Made by a program: the position numbers and the translations under genes | The notes under the pieces: model-generated | Databases searched by the model: none | What the model was told of the DNA's origin: nothing | The model's input: the letters and a program-made list of their open reading frames with translations, nothing else | Shown: positions 9,327-19,190 of the stretch, in pieces | Position numbering within the stretch: position 1 is the stretch's first letter | Layout of the letters: the number at the start of each line of letters is the position of its first letter | Source of the DNA: Pantoea brenneri | GTDB lineage: Bacteria > Pseudomonadota > Gammaproteobacteria > Enterobacterales > Enterobacteriaceae | Assembly (NCBI GenBank): GCA_002095305.1 | Contig: MIEI01000004.1 | Span: forward strand, 39,896-103,895 | Direction of reading: 5' to 3' | Length of the DNA stretch: 64,000 nucleotides

Positions 9327-12008
9327 ATGTCGTCTACCCTACGCGAGCAGAGTCAGGAAATACTGCAGGTCGACAATAAAAATTATCACATCTTCAGTCT
9401 TCCCCACGCTGCTCAACACCTCGGTAACATTGATCGCTTACCCAAATCCCTGAAAGTTTTGCTGGAAAATCTGCTGCGCTGGCAGGATGGCGATTCCGTG
9501 ACCGCGGAAGATATCCAGGCGCTGGTTGACTGGCAAAAAGATGCGCATGCCGATCGGGAAATCGCCTACCGTCCTGCACGAGTATTAATGCAGGACTTTA
9601 CCGGTGTGCCGGCGGTGGTCGATCTGGCGGCAATGCGTGAAGCCGTCAACCGGCTGGGCGGCGATGTCGCGAAGGTAAATCCCTTGTCGCCGGTTGATCT
9701 GGTGATTGACCACTCGGTCACCGTTGACCATTTCGGTGATGATGACGCGTTTGAAGAGAACGTCCGGCTGGAGATGGAACGTAACCACGAACGTTACGTC
9801 TTTTTGCGCTGGGGCCAGAAAGCCTTCGATAAATTCCGCGTGGTTCCGCCTGGCACCGGTATCTGCCACCAGGTCAACCTGGAGTATCTTGGCAAAGCGA
9901 TCTGGCACGAAACCCTGAACGGGGAAGAGTATGCCTGGCCCGACACGCTGGTCGGCACCGATTCACATACCACCATGATTAATGCGCTCGGCGTGCTGGG
10001 GTGGGGCGTGGGCGGCATTGAAGCGGAAGCGGCGATGCTCGGCCAGCCGGTATCAATGCTGATTCCGGATGTCGTGGGCTTTAAACTCACCGGCAAATTA
10101 CGCCCGGGCATCACCGCCACCGATCTGGTGCTGACGGTTACCCAGATGCTGCGTAAGCACGGCGTGGTAGGGAAATTCGTGGAGTTCTATGGCGACGGAC
10201 TGGCCGATCTCCCGCTGGCTGACCGGGCAACCATTGCGAATATGGCGCCTGAATATGGCGCAACCTGTGGCTTCTTCCCGGTTGATGAAGTGACTCTGAG
10301 TTATATGACGCTCACCGGGCGTGAAGCTGAACAGGTGGCGCTGGTTGAGGCCTACGCCAAAGCGCAAGGCCTGTGGCGCAATCCGGGCGATGAGCCACGT
10401 TTTACCAGTACTCTGGCGCTGGATATGAACGATGTGGAGTCGAGCCTGGCCGGGCCTAAACGTCCGCAGGACCGGGTATCACTCGGTGACGTCCCCGCCG
10501 CCTTTGACGCCAGTAATGAACTGGAGGTCAACCACGCTCAGAAACCCCATAAAGCGGTCGACTATACCGACAGCAATACCGGACTGACCCACACGCTGAC
10601 CGATGGCGCAGTGGTGATCAGCGCCATTACCTCTTGTACTAATACCTCCAACCCCAGCGTACTGATGGCCGCTGGGTTACTGGCGAAAAAAGCGGTTGAG
10701 CGGGGCCTGAAACGACAGCCCTGGGTGAAAGCTTCGCTGGCACCGGGATCAAAGGTGGTGTCTGATTATCTGGCCGTGGCGCAGCTGACCTCTTATCTCG
10801 ACCAATTGGGCTTTAATCTGGTCGGCTACGGCTGCACCACCTGTATCGGCAACTCCGGGCCGCTGAAAGATGAGATTGAATCGGCGATTAAGCAGGGCGA
10901 TCTGACGGTCGGCGCCGTGCTCTCAGGTAACCGAAATTTTGAAGGCCGTATCCATCCGCTGATCAAAACCAACTGGCTGGCATCGCCGCCGCTGGTGGTC
11001 GCTTATGCGCTGGCGGGTAATATGAAGATCAACCTGCAGACCGATCCACTTGGGCACGATCGTAGCGGCCAGCCGGTCTATCTGAAAGATATCTGGCCAT
11101 CGCCAGAAGAGATCTCCACTGCGGTGCAGCAGGTCACCAGCGACATGTTCCACAAAGAGTACGCCGAAGTGTTTGACGGCACGCCAGAATGGCAGCAGAT
11201 CAAGGTGAGTGAAGCCGCGACCTACGACTGGGATGAAGGCTCAACCTACATCCGGCTGTCGCCGTTCTTTGATGATATGGAGAAAGAACCTAAGCCGGTG
11301 CAGGATATTCGTGGCGCGCGGGTGCTGGCGATGCTGGGCGACTCGGTCACCACCGACCACATCTCCCCGGCTGGCAGTATCAAGGCTGAAAGTCCGGCGG
11401 GGCGTTATCTGCTGGCGCACGGGGTAGAGCGCAACGACTTCAACTCTTACGGTTCCCGTCGCGGTAACCATGAAGTGATGATGCGCGGTACCTTTGCCAA
11501 TATCCGTATTCGCAATGAGATGGTGCCCGGCGTAGAAGGCGGGTATACCCGTCACTATCCGAGTGGCGAGCAACTGGCTATTTACGACGCGGCGATGAAG
11601 TATCAGGCGGAAGGCGTGCCGCTGGCGGTCATCGCCGGTAAAGAGTATGGATCGGGATCGAGTCGCGACTGGGCGGCGAAGGGACCACGCCTGCAGGGCG
11701 TGCGGGTGGTGATTGCCGAATCATTTGAACGTATTCACCGTTCGAATCTGATTGGCATGGGGATACTGCCACTGGAGTTCCCGCAGGGCGTAAGCCGTAA
11801 AACGCTGGGGCTGACCGGGGAAGAGCGCATTGACGTAGAGAACCTGAGCGCGCTGACGCCAGGCTGTACGGTGAAAGTGACGCTGACCCGCGCTGATGGC
11901 AGTAAAGAGGAGCTGGATACCCGCTGCCGCATCGATACCGGCAACGAGCTGACCTATTACCGTAACGACGGCATCCTGCACTACGTGATCCGTAACATGC
12001 TGGACTAA
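9327..12008 (+). CDS. acnA: Aconitate hydratase A
   Basis: AcnA interconverts citrate and isocitrate with a [4Fe-4S] cluster; in E. coli it is the stationary-phase and oxidative-stress aconitase. The 893 residues (E. coli 891) show the three cluster cysteines (the Cys of SCTNTSNPS and the two of GCTTCIG) and the C-terminal swivel domain with [13 protein letters not shown] strong ribosome site (AAAGGAGGAGC) precedes the ATG. The last 24 bp, including the stop codon, are tandemly duplicated. A shared bidirectional terminator lies between acnA and the convergent ribA. Confidence 0.98.
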   Translation: MSSTLREQSQEILQVDNKNYHIFSLPHAAQHLGNIDRLPKSLKVLLENLLRWQDGDSVTAEDIQALVDWQKDAHADREIAYRPARVLMQDFTGVPAVVDLAAMREAVNRLGGDVAKVNPLSPVDLVIDHSVTVDHFGDDDAFEENVRLEMERNHERYVFLRWGQKAFDKFRVVPPGTGICHQVNLEYLGKAIWHETLNGEEYAWPDTLVGTDSHTTMINALGVLGWGVGGIEAEAAMLGQPVSMLIPDVVGFKLTGKLRPGITATDLVLTVTQMLRKHGVVGKFVEFYGDGLADLPLADRATIANMAPEYGATCGFFPVDEVTLSYMTLTGREAEQVALVEAYAKAQGLWRNPGDEPRFTSTLALDMNDVESSLAGPKRPQDRVSLGDVPAAFDASNELEVNHAQKPHKAVDYTDSNTGLTHTLTDGAVVISAITSCTNTSNPSVLMAAGLLAKKAVERGLKRQPWVKASLAPGSKVVSDYLAVAQLTSYLDQLGFNLVGYGCTTCIGNSGPLKDEIESAIKQGDLTVGAVLSGNRNFEGRIHPLIKTNWLASPPLVVAYALAGNMKINLQTDPLGHDRSGQPVYLKDIWPSPEEISTAVQQVTSDMFHKEYAEVFDGTPEWQQIKVSEAATYDWDEGSTYIRLSPFFDDMEKEPKPVQDIRGARVLAMLGDSVTTDHISPAGSIKAESPAGRYLLAHGVERNDFNSYGSRRGNHEVMMRGTFANIRIRNEMVPGVEGGYTRHYPSGEQLAIYDAAMKYQAEGVPLAVIAGKEYGSGSSRDWAAKGPRLQGVRVVIAESFERIHRSNLIGMGILPLEFPQGVSRKTLGLTGEERIDVENLSALTPGCTVKVTLTRADGSKEELDTRCRIDTGNELTYYRNDGILHYVIRNMLD

Positions 12009-12032
12009 GTGATCCGTAACATGCTGGACTAA
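11985..12032 (+). repeat. Perfect 24-bp tandem duplication of the acnA 3' end
   Basis: The last seven codons plus TAA of acnA (11985-12008) are repeated exactly at 12009-12032. The second copy is downstream of the first stop, so the AcnA protein is not changed. Read through the stop in frame, it would repeat VIRNMLD. Confidence 0.97.
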
Positions 12033-12034
12033 CA

Positions 12035-12060
12035 AAAAAGCCGGGGAAACCCGGCTTTTT
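12035..12060. terminator. Bidirectional terminator of acnA and ribA
   Basis: AAAAAGCCGGG pairs with CCCGGCTTTTT around a GAAA loop. It gives a T run on both strands between the convergent genes. Confidence 0.93.
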
Positions 12061-12063
12061 AAT

Positions 12064-12657
12064 TTAAGACTTCGGCATTATATGCCCCATCTTTTCCGCT
12101 TTAGTGTCCAGATAGTGCGCGTTCTTGGGATTGCGACCCACTACCAGCGGCACCCGCTCAACAATGTTAATCCCCGCCTCGCTGAGGATCTCCACTTTAC
12201 GTGGATTATTCGTCAGCAGACGCACTTCATTTACGCCGAGCAATTTAAACATATCAGCGCACAGCGTGAAGTCGCGTTCATCGGCGGCAAAACCGAGTTG
12301 ATGGTTGGCTTCAACCGTGTCGTAGCCCTTATCCTGCAACGCATAGGCGCGGATCTTATTCAGCAGGCCGATGTTGCGTCCTTCCTGGCGGTGATAGAGC
12401 AACGCGCCGCGACCCTCTTCAGCGATGGCATTCAACGCCGCTTCCAGCTGGAAGCCACAGTCGCAGCGCAGGCTGAATAGCGCATCACCGGTCAGGCATT
12501 CGGAATGAACGCGCGCCAGCACCGGCTCGTTGTCATTAATATCGCCAAAGACCAGAGCAACGTGGTCATGTCCGGTTGCCAATTCTTCGAAACCGACCAT
12601 CAGGAAATCTCCCCATGGCGTGGGCAGTTTGGCTTCTGCCACCCGTTTAAGCTGCAT
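12064..12657 (-). CDS. ribA: GTP cyclohydrolase II
   Basis: RibA opens the imidazole ring of GTP in the first step of riboflavin synthesis. The start giving [12 protein letters not shown] yields 197 residues (E. coli 196). The zinc ligands C54, C65 and C67 are present (HSECLTGD and RCDCG). The catalytic Arg lies in the GRNIGLLNK region. The longer upstream in-frame reading (to 12798) has no family support. It converges with acnA and is divergent from pgpB. Confidence 0.97.
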   Translation of the reverse strand: MQLKRVAEAKLPTPWGDFLMVGFEELATGHDHVALVFGDINDNEPVLARVHSECLTGDALFSLRCDCGFQLEAALNAIAEEGRGALLYHRQEGRNIGLLNKIRAYALQDKGYDTVEANHQLGFAADERDFTLCADMFKLLGVNEVRLLTNNPRKVEILSEAGINIVERVPLVVGRNPKNAHYLDTKAEKMGHIMPKS

Positions 12658-12884
12658 GTGACTCTCCAGAACCTTCAGAGGATGCACTATCATCATGATA
12701 GCGCACAGGCCAGTGTGGCCTGACAAACGTGCAATATTGTGCCACAACCCAGCGGCGCGCTGGTAATCTGTCAGAACAATTGGTGTGATAAAGCACAATT
12801 ATCTAATCAAAAGCGGTTATGTTATTCTTTTTTAAGCTAAAGTTATGCTGGTTTCGCTGTTTGTCGTCGATATAAGGGAAAAGG

Positions 12885-13643
12885 ATGTATAAAATTTCGC
12901 GTCGTACCACCTTCGGGATGTTACTGCTGTTAATTATGCCGATCGGTGTCTGGTTATCAGGCTGGCAATGGCAACCGGGTGAAAGCAACGCGATGTTGAA
13001 AGGCCTGTTCTGGATGACCGAAACGGTGACCAATCCGTGGGGAATTGTGACCAGCGTGCTGTTGAGCGCATGGGTGTTATGGTGCCTGCGTTTTCGCCTC
13101 AAACCGGCCATCCTGTTGTTGTTGATCATGAACGCCACCATCCTGGCCGGACAGTACACCAAATCTTTCATTAAAGAACAGGTGCAGGAGCCGCGTCCGT
13201 ATGTGATCTGGCTGGAACAGCACCACGGTCTTGACGACAAAGCGTTTTATCAACTGAAGCGCAAGCAGCGCGGCGAAATGGTCACCGCGTTAATTGCGGA
13301 TGAGACCCGGATACCCGGCTGGCTGAAGCGCCACTGGGCCTTCGAAACCGGTTTCGCCTTTCCTTCGGGTCATACCATGTTTGCCGCCAGCTGGGCCTTG
13401 CTGGCGATCGGGTTGCTGTGGCCGCGTCGCCATTACAAAACGGTAGTGATTGTTTTTCTCTGGGCGATGGGCGTTATGGCCAGTCGTCTGCTGCTTGGCA
13501 TGCACTGGCCGCGCGATCTGGCGATGGCTACCGTGCTGTCGTGGCTGCTGGTTACCGTCGCGACCTGGCTGGCCCAGCGCGTCTGTGGTCCACTCAGCCT
13601 GCCGCCGGCGGAGCAAAAAGAGGTGGCGCAGCGGGAACCCTGA
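12885..13643 (+). CDS. pgpB: Phosphatidylglycerophosphatase B
   Basis: PgpB is an inner-membrane PAP2-type lipid phosphatase acting on phosphatidylglycerol phosphate and undecaprenyl pyrophosphate on the periplasmic side. The 252-residue protein (E. coli 254) has several transmembrane helices. The three PAP2 signature motifs are KxxxxxxRP (KEQVQEPRP), PSGH (PSGHTMF) and SRxxxxxHxxxD (SRLLLGMHWPRD). A good ribosome site (AAGGGAAAAGG) precedes the ATG. It lies upstream of lapAB, separated by a terminator. Confidence 0.95.
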   Translation: MYKISRRTTFGMLLLLIMPIGVWLSGWQWQPGESNAMLKGLFWMTETVTNPWGIVTSVLLSAWVLWCLRFRLKPAILLLLIMNATILAGQYTKSFIKEQVQEPRPYVIWLEQHHGLDDKAFYQLKRKQRGEMVTALIADETRIPGWLKRHWAFETGFAFPSGHTMFAASWALLAIGLLWPRRHYKTVVIVFLWAMGVMASRLLLGMHWPRDLAMATVLSWLLVTVATWLAQRVCGPLSLPPAEQKEVAQREP

Positions 13644-13704
13644 TTGTAATTCGCCATAAAGTCCCCATATTATTGATCGGGCTGGCGTAAAAGCGGGCCG
13701 TCCG

Positions 13705-13727
13705 ATGCTGCTGGGAGCAGCATTTTT
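13705..13727 (+). terminator. Terminator of pgpB
   Basis: ATGCTGCT pairs perfectly with AGCAGCAT around a GGG loop and is followed by TTTT. Confidence 0.85.
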
Positions 13728-13777
13728 GCTGGAGTTTTGGCATAATTCTACCTGACAACCTCACAACAGGATGCACT

Positions 13778-14086
13778 GTGAAATATTTGCTGATTTTTTT
13801 AGTGGTATTGGTCATTTTCATCATCTCCGTCACGCTAGGCGCGCATAACGACCAGGTTATTACCTTCAACTACCTGCTGGCGCAGGGTGAGTTCAGCATT
13901 TCGACCTTACTGGCAACCCTGTTTGGTGCAGGTTTCGTGCTCGGCTGGGTGATCTGCGGTCTGTTCTGGTTACGCACCCGCGTTTCGCTGGCCAATGCCA
14001 ATCGAAAAATTAAGCGTATGCAGACGCAGCTTGAGCAGAGCACCGTGGTAGCGACAACGCCATCTTCACCGGCTGGCCGGGAATAA
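13778..14086 (+). CDS. lapA: LapA (YciS), LPS assembly protein A
   Basis: LapA is a small inner-membrane protein that works with LapB in controlling LPS synthesis. The 102-residue protein has two transmembrane helices (about 3-23 and 42-66) followed by a coiled-coil-like cytoplasmic tail and a Ser/Thr/Pro-rich end. Only 6 nt separate it from lapB, so the two form an operon as in E. coli. Confidence 0.93.
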   Translation: MKYLLIFLVVLVIFIISVTLGAHNDQVITFNYLLAQGEFSISTLLATLFGAGFVLGWVICGLFWLRTRVSLANANRKIKRMQTQLEQSTVVATTPSSPAGRE

Positions 14087-14092
14087 ACATCG

Positions 14093-15262
14093 ATGCTTGA
14101 GCTGCTGTTTCTGTTACTGCCGGTTGCGGCTGCGTATGGCTGGTATATGGGCCGCCGCAGTGCGCAACAGGACAAGCAACAGGAAGCTAACCGTCTGTCA
14201 CGCGAATATGTCGCTGGCGTAAACTTCCTGCTCTCCAATCAGCAGGATAAAGCGGTCGACCTGTTTCTCGATATGCTGAAAGAGGACAGCGGCACCGTCG
14301 AGGCGCACCTGACGCTGGGCAACCTGTTTCGCTCGCGTGGTGAAGTCGATCGCGCCATCCGCATCCATCAGGCGTTAATGGAAAGTGCCTCCCTCAGTTA
14401 TGAACAGCGTCTGCTGGCGATCCAGCAGCTGGGACGCGACTACATGGCGGCCGGGCTTTATGACCGCGCAGAGGATATGTTTAAGCAGCTCACGGATGAA
14501 ACCGATTTCCGCATCGGCGCGCTGCAGCAGCTGTTGCTGATCCATCAGGCGACCAGCGACTGGCAGCAGGCGATTGAAGTGGCAGAGCGGCTGGTCAAGC
14601 TGGGCAAAGATAAGCAGAAAGGCGAAATCGCTCATTTTTATTGCGAACTGGCGCTTCAGGCGATGAGCAGCGACGACCTGGATCGCGCCATGAGCCTGCT
14701 GAAGAAAGGGGAGGCGGCCGACCGTCAGAGCGCGCGCGTCTCGATTATGATGGGCCGTATTCTGATGGAGAAAGGCGACTATGCCAAAGCCGTCGGTCAC
14801 CTGCAGCGGGTACTGGATCAGGACAAAGAGCTGGTGAGTGAGACGCTGTCGATGCTCGAAACCTGCTTCCAGCGGCTCAATCAACCTGAAGCCTGGGCAG
14901 AGTTCCTGCAACGCTGCGTCGAAGAGAATACCGGTGCCGCAGCCGAACTCTATCTGTCAGATATTCTTGAACAGCAGCAGGGGCCGGAAGCGGCGCAGAA
15001 CTACATTAACCGCCAACTCCAGCGCCACCCGACCATGCGGGTATTCCATCGCCTGATGGATTTCCACCTGCACGAAGCGGAAGATGGCCGCGCCAAAGAG
15101 AGCCTGATGGTGCTGCGCGACATGGTCGGCGAACAGATTCGTACTAAACCGCGCTATCGCTGCCAGAAGTGTGGCTTTACTGCCCATGCACTCTACTGGC
15201 ATTGCCCATCGTGCCGCACCTGGTCATCGGTTAAGCCGATTCGGGGCCTTGACGGCCAGTAA
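14093..15262 (+). CDS. lapB: LapB (YciM), LPS assembly protein B
   Basis: LapB is an inner-membrane-anchored TPR protein that delivers LpxC to the FtsH protease and so limits LPS synthesis. The protein has 389 residues, as in E. coli. An N-terminal membrane anchor (1-20) is followed by an array of TPR helices (about 60-350). A C-terminal rubredoxin-like zinc ribbon carries two CxxC pairs (CQKCG and CPSC). It forms an operon with lapA; no strong terminator is visible before pyrF. Confidence 0.96.
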   Translation: MLELLFLLLPVAAAYGWYMGRRSAQQDKQQEANRLSREYVAGVNFLLSNQQDKAVDLFLDMLKEDSGTVEAHLTLGNLFRSRGEVDRAIRIHQALMESASLSYEQRLLAIQQLGRDYMAAGLYDRAEDMFKQLTDETDFRIGALQQLLLIHQATSDWQQAIEVAERLVKLGKDKQKGEIAHFYCELALQAMSSDDLDRAMSLLKKGEAADRQSARVSIMMGRILMEKGDYAKAVGHLQRVLDQDKELVSETLSMLETCFQRLNQPEAWAEFLQRCVEENTGAAAELYLSDILEQQQGPEAAQNYINRQLQRHPTMRVFHRLMDFHLHEAEDGRAKESLMVLRDMVGEQIRTKPRYRCQKCGFTAHALYWHCPSCRTWSSVKPIRGLDGQ

Positions 15263-15460
15263 TTACCGCGCCTTACAGTGCGCTGCCAACCTGTTTAATA
15301 GTTACAACATACTAAAGGATATTCACTGAACCCCAATGCGGCAACGGTGCACGCAACGTCAGGCAGGCGGAGAATGGCGATTGTGATGACCCGAGGCCGC
15401 AGGTAGAATGCTTGCCGTTTGTCTATCGCGCCCGCGGGTGCCAACTGCAGAGGAAATGAC

Positions 15461-16180
15461 ATGCCTTCACCCCACACCGTGACCGCTTCGCCGATTCTGG
15501 TGGCGCTTGATTATCACGACATCAACAGCGCGCTGCGCTTTGTCGATCAGATCGATCCGCGCAGCTGCCGGCTGAAAGTGGGCAAAGAGATGTTCACGCT
15601 GTTTGGCCCCTCGCTGGTCACCACGTTGCAGCAGCGCGGATTTGAGGTGTTTCTCGATCTTAAATTCCACGACATTCCCAACACCACCGCGCATGCTGTG
15701 GCCGCCGCTGCCGATTTGGGCGTATGGATGGTCAATGTCCACGCCAGCGGTGGGGCACGCATGATGAACGCCGCACGTGAAGCGCTGCTACCCTATGGTA
15801 AAGAGGCACCGCTGCTGATTGCCGTCACGGTATTGACCAGCATGGATGAAGAGGATTTGAGAGGGCTGGGCATCACGCTCTCGCCAGCCGAACAGGCTGA
15901 GCGACTGGCGAAACTGACGAGCGAATGTGGCCTTGATGGTGTGGTCTGTTCAGCGCAGGAGGCGGTCCGCTTCAAACAGGTGATCGGTCAGGATTTTGCC
16001 CTGGTCACGCCGGGTATTCGTCCGGCAGGCAGCGATGCCGGCGATCAGCGTCGTATTATGACGCCCCTGCAGGCTAAACAGGCGGGCGTGGATTATATGG
16101 TGATCGGCCGTCCGATTACCCAATCTGCCGATCCGGCAGCGGCACTGCAGGCCATTCTGCACAGCCTGGAGGAGAAGTAA
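15461..16180 (+). CDS. pyrF: Orotidine 5'-phosphate decarboxylase
   Basis: PyrF decarboxylates OMP to UMP, the last step of de novo pyrimidine synthesis. The start after AGAGGAAATGAC gives 239 residues. The catalytic signature DLKFHDIP contains D66, K68 and D71. The TIM-barrel phosphate-binding end is VTPGIRP ... [10 protein letters not shown]. The stop overlaps the yciH start (TAATG), so the genes are coupled as in E. coli. Confidence 0.97.
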   Translation: MPSPHTVTASPILVALDYHDINSALRFVDQIDPRSCRLKVGKEMFTLFGPSLVTTLQQRGFEVFLDLKFHDIPNTTAHAVAAAADLGVWMVNVHASGGARMMNAAREALLPYGKEAPLLIAVTVLTSMDEEDLRGLGITLSPAEQAERLAKLTSECGLDGVVCSAQEAVRFKQVIGQDFALVTPGIRPAGSDAGDQRRIMTPLQAKQAGVDYMVIGRPITQSADPAAALQAILHSLEEK

Positions 16181-16503
16181 TGGCAAATGATAATCCACTG
16201 GTTTATTCAACCGACAGCGGCCGCATCACGCAGCCGGAGCAAAAGGCTGAACGGCCAAAAGGTGATGGGATTGTCCGCATTCAGCGCCAGACCAGTGGCC
16301 GTAAAGGCAAAGGCGTCTGCCTGATCAGCGGTATCGATATGGATGATGCCGGATTAACGCAACTGGCGGCTGAGCTGAAAAAGAAGTGCGGCTGTGGCGG
16401 CTCGCTGAAAGAGGGCGTTATTGAGATTCAGGGCGACAAACGCGACCTGCTGAAAACGCTGCTGGAAGCCAAAGGAATGAAAGTTAAACTGGCGGGCGGC
16501 TGA
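16180..16503 (+). CDS. yciH: YciH, SUI1/eIF1-like translation factor
   Basis: This 107-residue protein is of the SUI1 family; E. coli YciH is an eIF1-like protein reported to affect initiation fidelity in vitro and stress-time translation. The C-terminal SUI1 domain is recognisable (KKKCGCGGSLKEGVIEIQGD, then LLKTLLEAKGMKVKLAGG). It overlaps pyrF by one base and forms the end of this transcription unit. Confidence 0.93.
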   Translation: MANDNPLVYSTDSGRITQPEQKAERPKGDGIVRIQRQTSGRKGKGVCLISGIDMDDAGLTQLAAELKKKCGCGGSLKEGVIEIQGDKRDLLKTLLEAKGMKVKLAGG

Positions 16504-16504
16504 A

Positions 16505-16536
16505 TAAAAAAATCGGGCTACTTCTGTAGCCCGATT
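16505..16536 (-). terminator. Terminator of osmB (reverse strand)
   Basis: A perfect 10-bp stem (AATCGGGCTA/TAGCCCGATT) is flanked by seven A on its left. It therefore has a T run only when read leftward, which suits osmB. It may also stall yciH transcription. Confidence 0.8.
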
Positions 16537-16582
16537 GACAGGTAGATGCTTAGCGTAGCCGATTATTATTTTAATACGGTCA

Positions 16583-16798
16583 TTAATGGACCTGATGACC
16601 GATAATACCACCTACAGCAGCGCCGCCGACCGTGCCGAGCGCGCTTCCGTTGGTCAGTACTGAACCACCAATCGCACCCGCACCCGCGCCAATCGCGGTG
16701 TTACGGTCACGTTTAGACCAGTTAGAACAGCCGCTTAACGCGACAACTAATGTGGTAGCCAGTACAGCAGCGGTGATTCGTTTCATTGTAATTGTCAT
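16583..16798 (-). CDS. osmB: OsmB, osmotically inducible lipoprotein
   Basis: OsmB is a small outer-membrane lipoprotein induced by osmotic stress and stationary phase. The 71-residue precursor has a signal peptide ending in the lipobox LSGC (Cys24). It is followed by SNWSKRDRNTAIGAGAGAIGG, a Gly-zipper segment, and ends GGIIGHQVH, nearly as in E. coli (72 aa). A second Met at position 5 could be the real start. GGAG lies upstream. Confidence 0.95.
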   Translation of the reverse strand: MTITMKRITAAVLATTLVVALSGCSNWSKRDRNTAIGAGAGAIGGSVLTNGSALGTVGGAAVGGIIGHQVH

Positions 16799-17147
16799 AA
16801 CTTCTCCTTTAATGTGCTCACAGAGGCAACACCTTAAGTATAGCTCCGATATTTCCTCAACCCGCTTGTGCGCCCATTATTGCCGCTTCCCTGTCGGCAT
16901 CGAAACAGGCTTCACCATCGACACACTGTCTGTAGCGGGTGAGTGACAACGCCAGCCCATCAGGACCACGCGTTGCCTGAGAGAATTCTATGCATTCTGC
17001 GCCAATTACGAAGATAGACAATTCTGAAATCACGACACATTTTTGCATTCACAGCCATTTCCCTCTGCGTTTATAGCCATTTGCTCCATAACCTTTTCGC
17101 GCCGTAATCCGCAGAATTTAAGGACAATTGTCCGCAGGAGAAAAGGC
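16799..17147. promoter_or_regulatory. Divergent region between osmB and the AraD-like gene
   Basis: A 349-bp gap. It must contain the osmB promoter (RpoS- and Rcs-controlled in E. coli) and a promoter for the rightward sugar genes. No gene or individual box could be assigned with confidence. Confidence 0.4.
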
Positions 17148-17845
17148 ATGCTGGAACAGCTAAAACAACAGGTTCTGGACGCGAATCTGGATCTACCTAA
17201 ATACAACCTGGTGACCTTCACCTGGGGAAATGTCAGCGCGGTAGACCGCGAACAGGGCTTACTGGTGATCAAACCGTCCGGCGTGCGTTATGAAGAGATG
17301 ACACGCGACGATATGGTGGTGGTTGAACTGGCCAGCGGCAAGGTGGTGGAAGGCGATAAACGTCCCTCATCTGATACCGCCACTCACCGTGCTCTCTATC
17401 TGGCGTGGCCGGAGGTCGGCGGTATTGTCCATACCCATTCGCGGCATGCGACCATCTGGGCGCAGGCAGGTCGAGCGATTCCCGCCTGGGGTACCACCCA
17501 TGCCGATGACTTCTACGGCGAGATCCCCTGTACCCGCGCGATGCGCGATGAAGAGATCCAGCAGCAGTATGAGTGGAATACCGGTGAAGTGATTATTGAA
17601 ACCTTCGCCCAGCGGGGCCTGTCACCTTCAGCGATACCGGCGGTGCTGGTCAATTCGCACGGACCCTTTGCCTGGGGTAAAGATGCACATGCGGCGGTAC
17701 ACAGTGCGGTGGTGCTGGAAGAGGTGGCCTACATGGGGCTGTTCAGCCAGCAGCTGACGGCAAATCTGCCGCCGATCAGCAAACCCTGCTGGACCTGCAC
17801 TACTTACGTAAGCATGGCGACAACGCCTGGTACGGTCAGAAATAA
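17148..17845 (+). pseudogene. AraD/UlaF-type L-ribulose-5-phosphate 4-epimerase, frameshifted near the 3' end
   Basis: Class II aldolase/epimerase of the AraD family, which uses Zn to epimerise L-ribulose 5-phosphate (relatives: UlaF, SgbE). It has a good ribosome site (GCAGGAGAAAAGGC). The family motifs are present: GNVSAVD, KPSGV, the zinc motif HTHSRHA, and HGPFAWG. Near 17775 the frame is lost. The conserved C terminus ([21 protein letters not shown], stop at 17845) continues in the +2 frame. The span is 698 nt, one base short of 233 codons, as if one base were missing in the CTGCCGCCGATCAG stretch. Without the shift the reading runs on into kdgT. It could be a real null mutation or a sequencing error. 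Confidence 0.88.
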
Positions 17846-17849
17846 TCGT

Positions 17850-17877
17850 CGGGACGCCAGCTGCGTCCCGTTTTTTT
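17850..17877 (+). terminator. Terminator after the AraD-like gene
   Basis: CGGGACGC pairs with GCGTCCCG and is followed by seven T. It sits 4 nt after the restored stop codon, which supports the frame-corrected gene end at 17845. Confidence 0.92.
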
Positions 17878-18062
17878 GTTCCCGTCACAACTGGTATGGC
17901 GATCGTGATCATACTTATCAAAACAATCGATCAATAAAAATAAAACGCTGTTTCATTTTATCGTGGCGATCACTGTTTTCGTTACGCCCAGTCACTATTT
18001 TGCTTGCATCGCCTTCGGGCACTTTTCGCAGCTCCCACTGGCATAGCAAAGGTGACATTAAT

Positions 18063-19046
18063 ATGCATATCAAACGTGCAATAGACAAAATCCCTGGCGG
18101 CATGATGTTAATTCCGCTGTTTATCGGCGCGCTCTGTCATACCTTCTCTCCTGGTGCCGGGAAGTACTTTGGCTCTTTCACCAACGGCTTAATGACCGGC
18201 ACCGTACCGATTCTGGCGGTGTGGTTTTTCTGTATGGGGGCGTCGATCAAGCTGAGCGCCACCGGCACGGTGTTACGCAAGTCTGGCACGCTGGTGCTGA
18301 CCAAAATTGCTGTGGCGTGGGTAGTGGCGGCCATTGCGTCACGGGTAATGCCGGAAAACGGGGTTGAAGTCGGTATGTTTGCCGGTTTATCCACCCTGGC
18401 GCTGGTGGCGGCGATGGATATGACCAACGGCGGACTTTACGCGTCGATCATGCAGCAATACGGTTCGAAAGAGGAATCAGGCGCCTTTGTGCTGATGTCG
18501 CTTGAATCCGGTCCGCTGATGACCATGGTGATTCTCGGGACGGCAGGAATTGCTTCATTCGAGCCGCATGTGTTTGTCGGAGCAGTGCTGCCGTTTGTGG
18601 TGGGATTTGCATTAGGGAACCTTGATCCTGAACTGCGTGAATTCTTCGGTAAAGCGGTGCATACCCTGATCCCGTTCTTCGCGTTTGCGCTGGGTAATAC
18701 CATCAATCTGGCGGTGATTGCCGAAACCGGCCTGCTGGGCATTATGCTGGGCGTGGCGGTGATCATCATTACCGGTATCCCGCTGATTCTCGCCGATCGA
18801 CTGATCGGCGGCGGTGACGGCACGGCGGGCGTGGCCGCGTCCAGTACCGCCGGGGCAGCAGTAGCGACACCGGTGCTGATTGCGGAAATGCTGCCGCAGT
18901 TTAAAGCGGTTGCGCCGGCGGCAACGGCACTGGTGGCGACCTCGGTGATCGTCACTTCGGTACTGGTGCCAATCATTACCGCACTCTATTCAAAACGCGT
19001 TAAGCGTATGCATGTCGCCATCGATCAACGCGCTGCCATTAAGTAA
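18063..19046 (+). CDS. kdgT: 2-keto-3-deoxygluconate permease KdgT
   Basis: KdgT is the proton symporter for 2-keto-3-deoxygluconate, a pectin and hexuronate breakdown product. The 327 residues equal the E. coli length. About ten hydrophobic segments are visible, with the family start [19 protein letters not shown]. The upstream 185 bp hold its promoter. An apparent continuous reading from the preceding AraD-like gene into kdgT is only a result of the frameshift there. Pectin-associated Erwiniaceae commonly carry this gene. Confidence 0.95.
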   Translation: MHIKRAIDKIPGGMMLIPLFIGALCHTFSPGAGKYFGSFTNGLMTGTVPILAVWFFCMGASIKLSATGTVLRKSGTLVLTKIAVAWVVAAIASRVMPENGVEVGMFAGLSTLALVAAMDMTNGGLYASIMQQYGSKEESGAFVLMSLESGPLMTMVILGTAGIASFEPHVFVGAVLPFVVGFALGNLDPELREFFGKAVHTLIPFFAFALGNTINLAVIAETGLLGIMLGVAVIIITGIPLILADRLIGGGDGTAGVAASSTAGAAVATPVLIAEMLPQFKAVAPAATALVATSVIVTSVLVPIITALYSKRVKRMHVAIDQRAAIK

Positions 19047-19060
19047 CCCGCCTAATCAAT

Positions 19061-19080
19061 CCCCGACAGCTCTGTCGGGG
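19061..19080 (+). terminator. Hairpin after kdgT
   Basis: CCCCGACAG pairs with CTGTCGGGG around a 2-nt centre, 15 nt after the stop. No T run follows, so termination strength is uncertain. Confidence 0.6.
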
Positions 19081-19190
19081 ATCACTCTGGATTTTGTGTT
19101 GTAAATCAATCTCTCATTTGGTCTGGACTCACTCTGCATTACGCTGATGTGGCGTATTAAGCGCATCAAATATAAACAGAGGATGAGACA

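Noticed and set aside
18437..18976. Ala/Ser/Thr-rich 179-codon frame on the - strand
   Set aside because: Low-complexity reverse reading of the hydrophobic KdgT gene.
17043..19046. Continuous reading joining an aldolase/epimerase to a sugar permease
   Set aside because: It arises from a one-base shift near 17775; both parts have their own family-consistent ends, a terminator lies between them, and kdgT has its own start.
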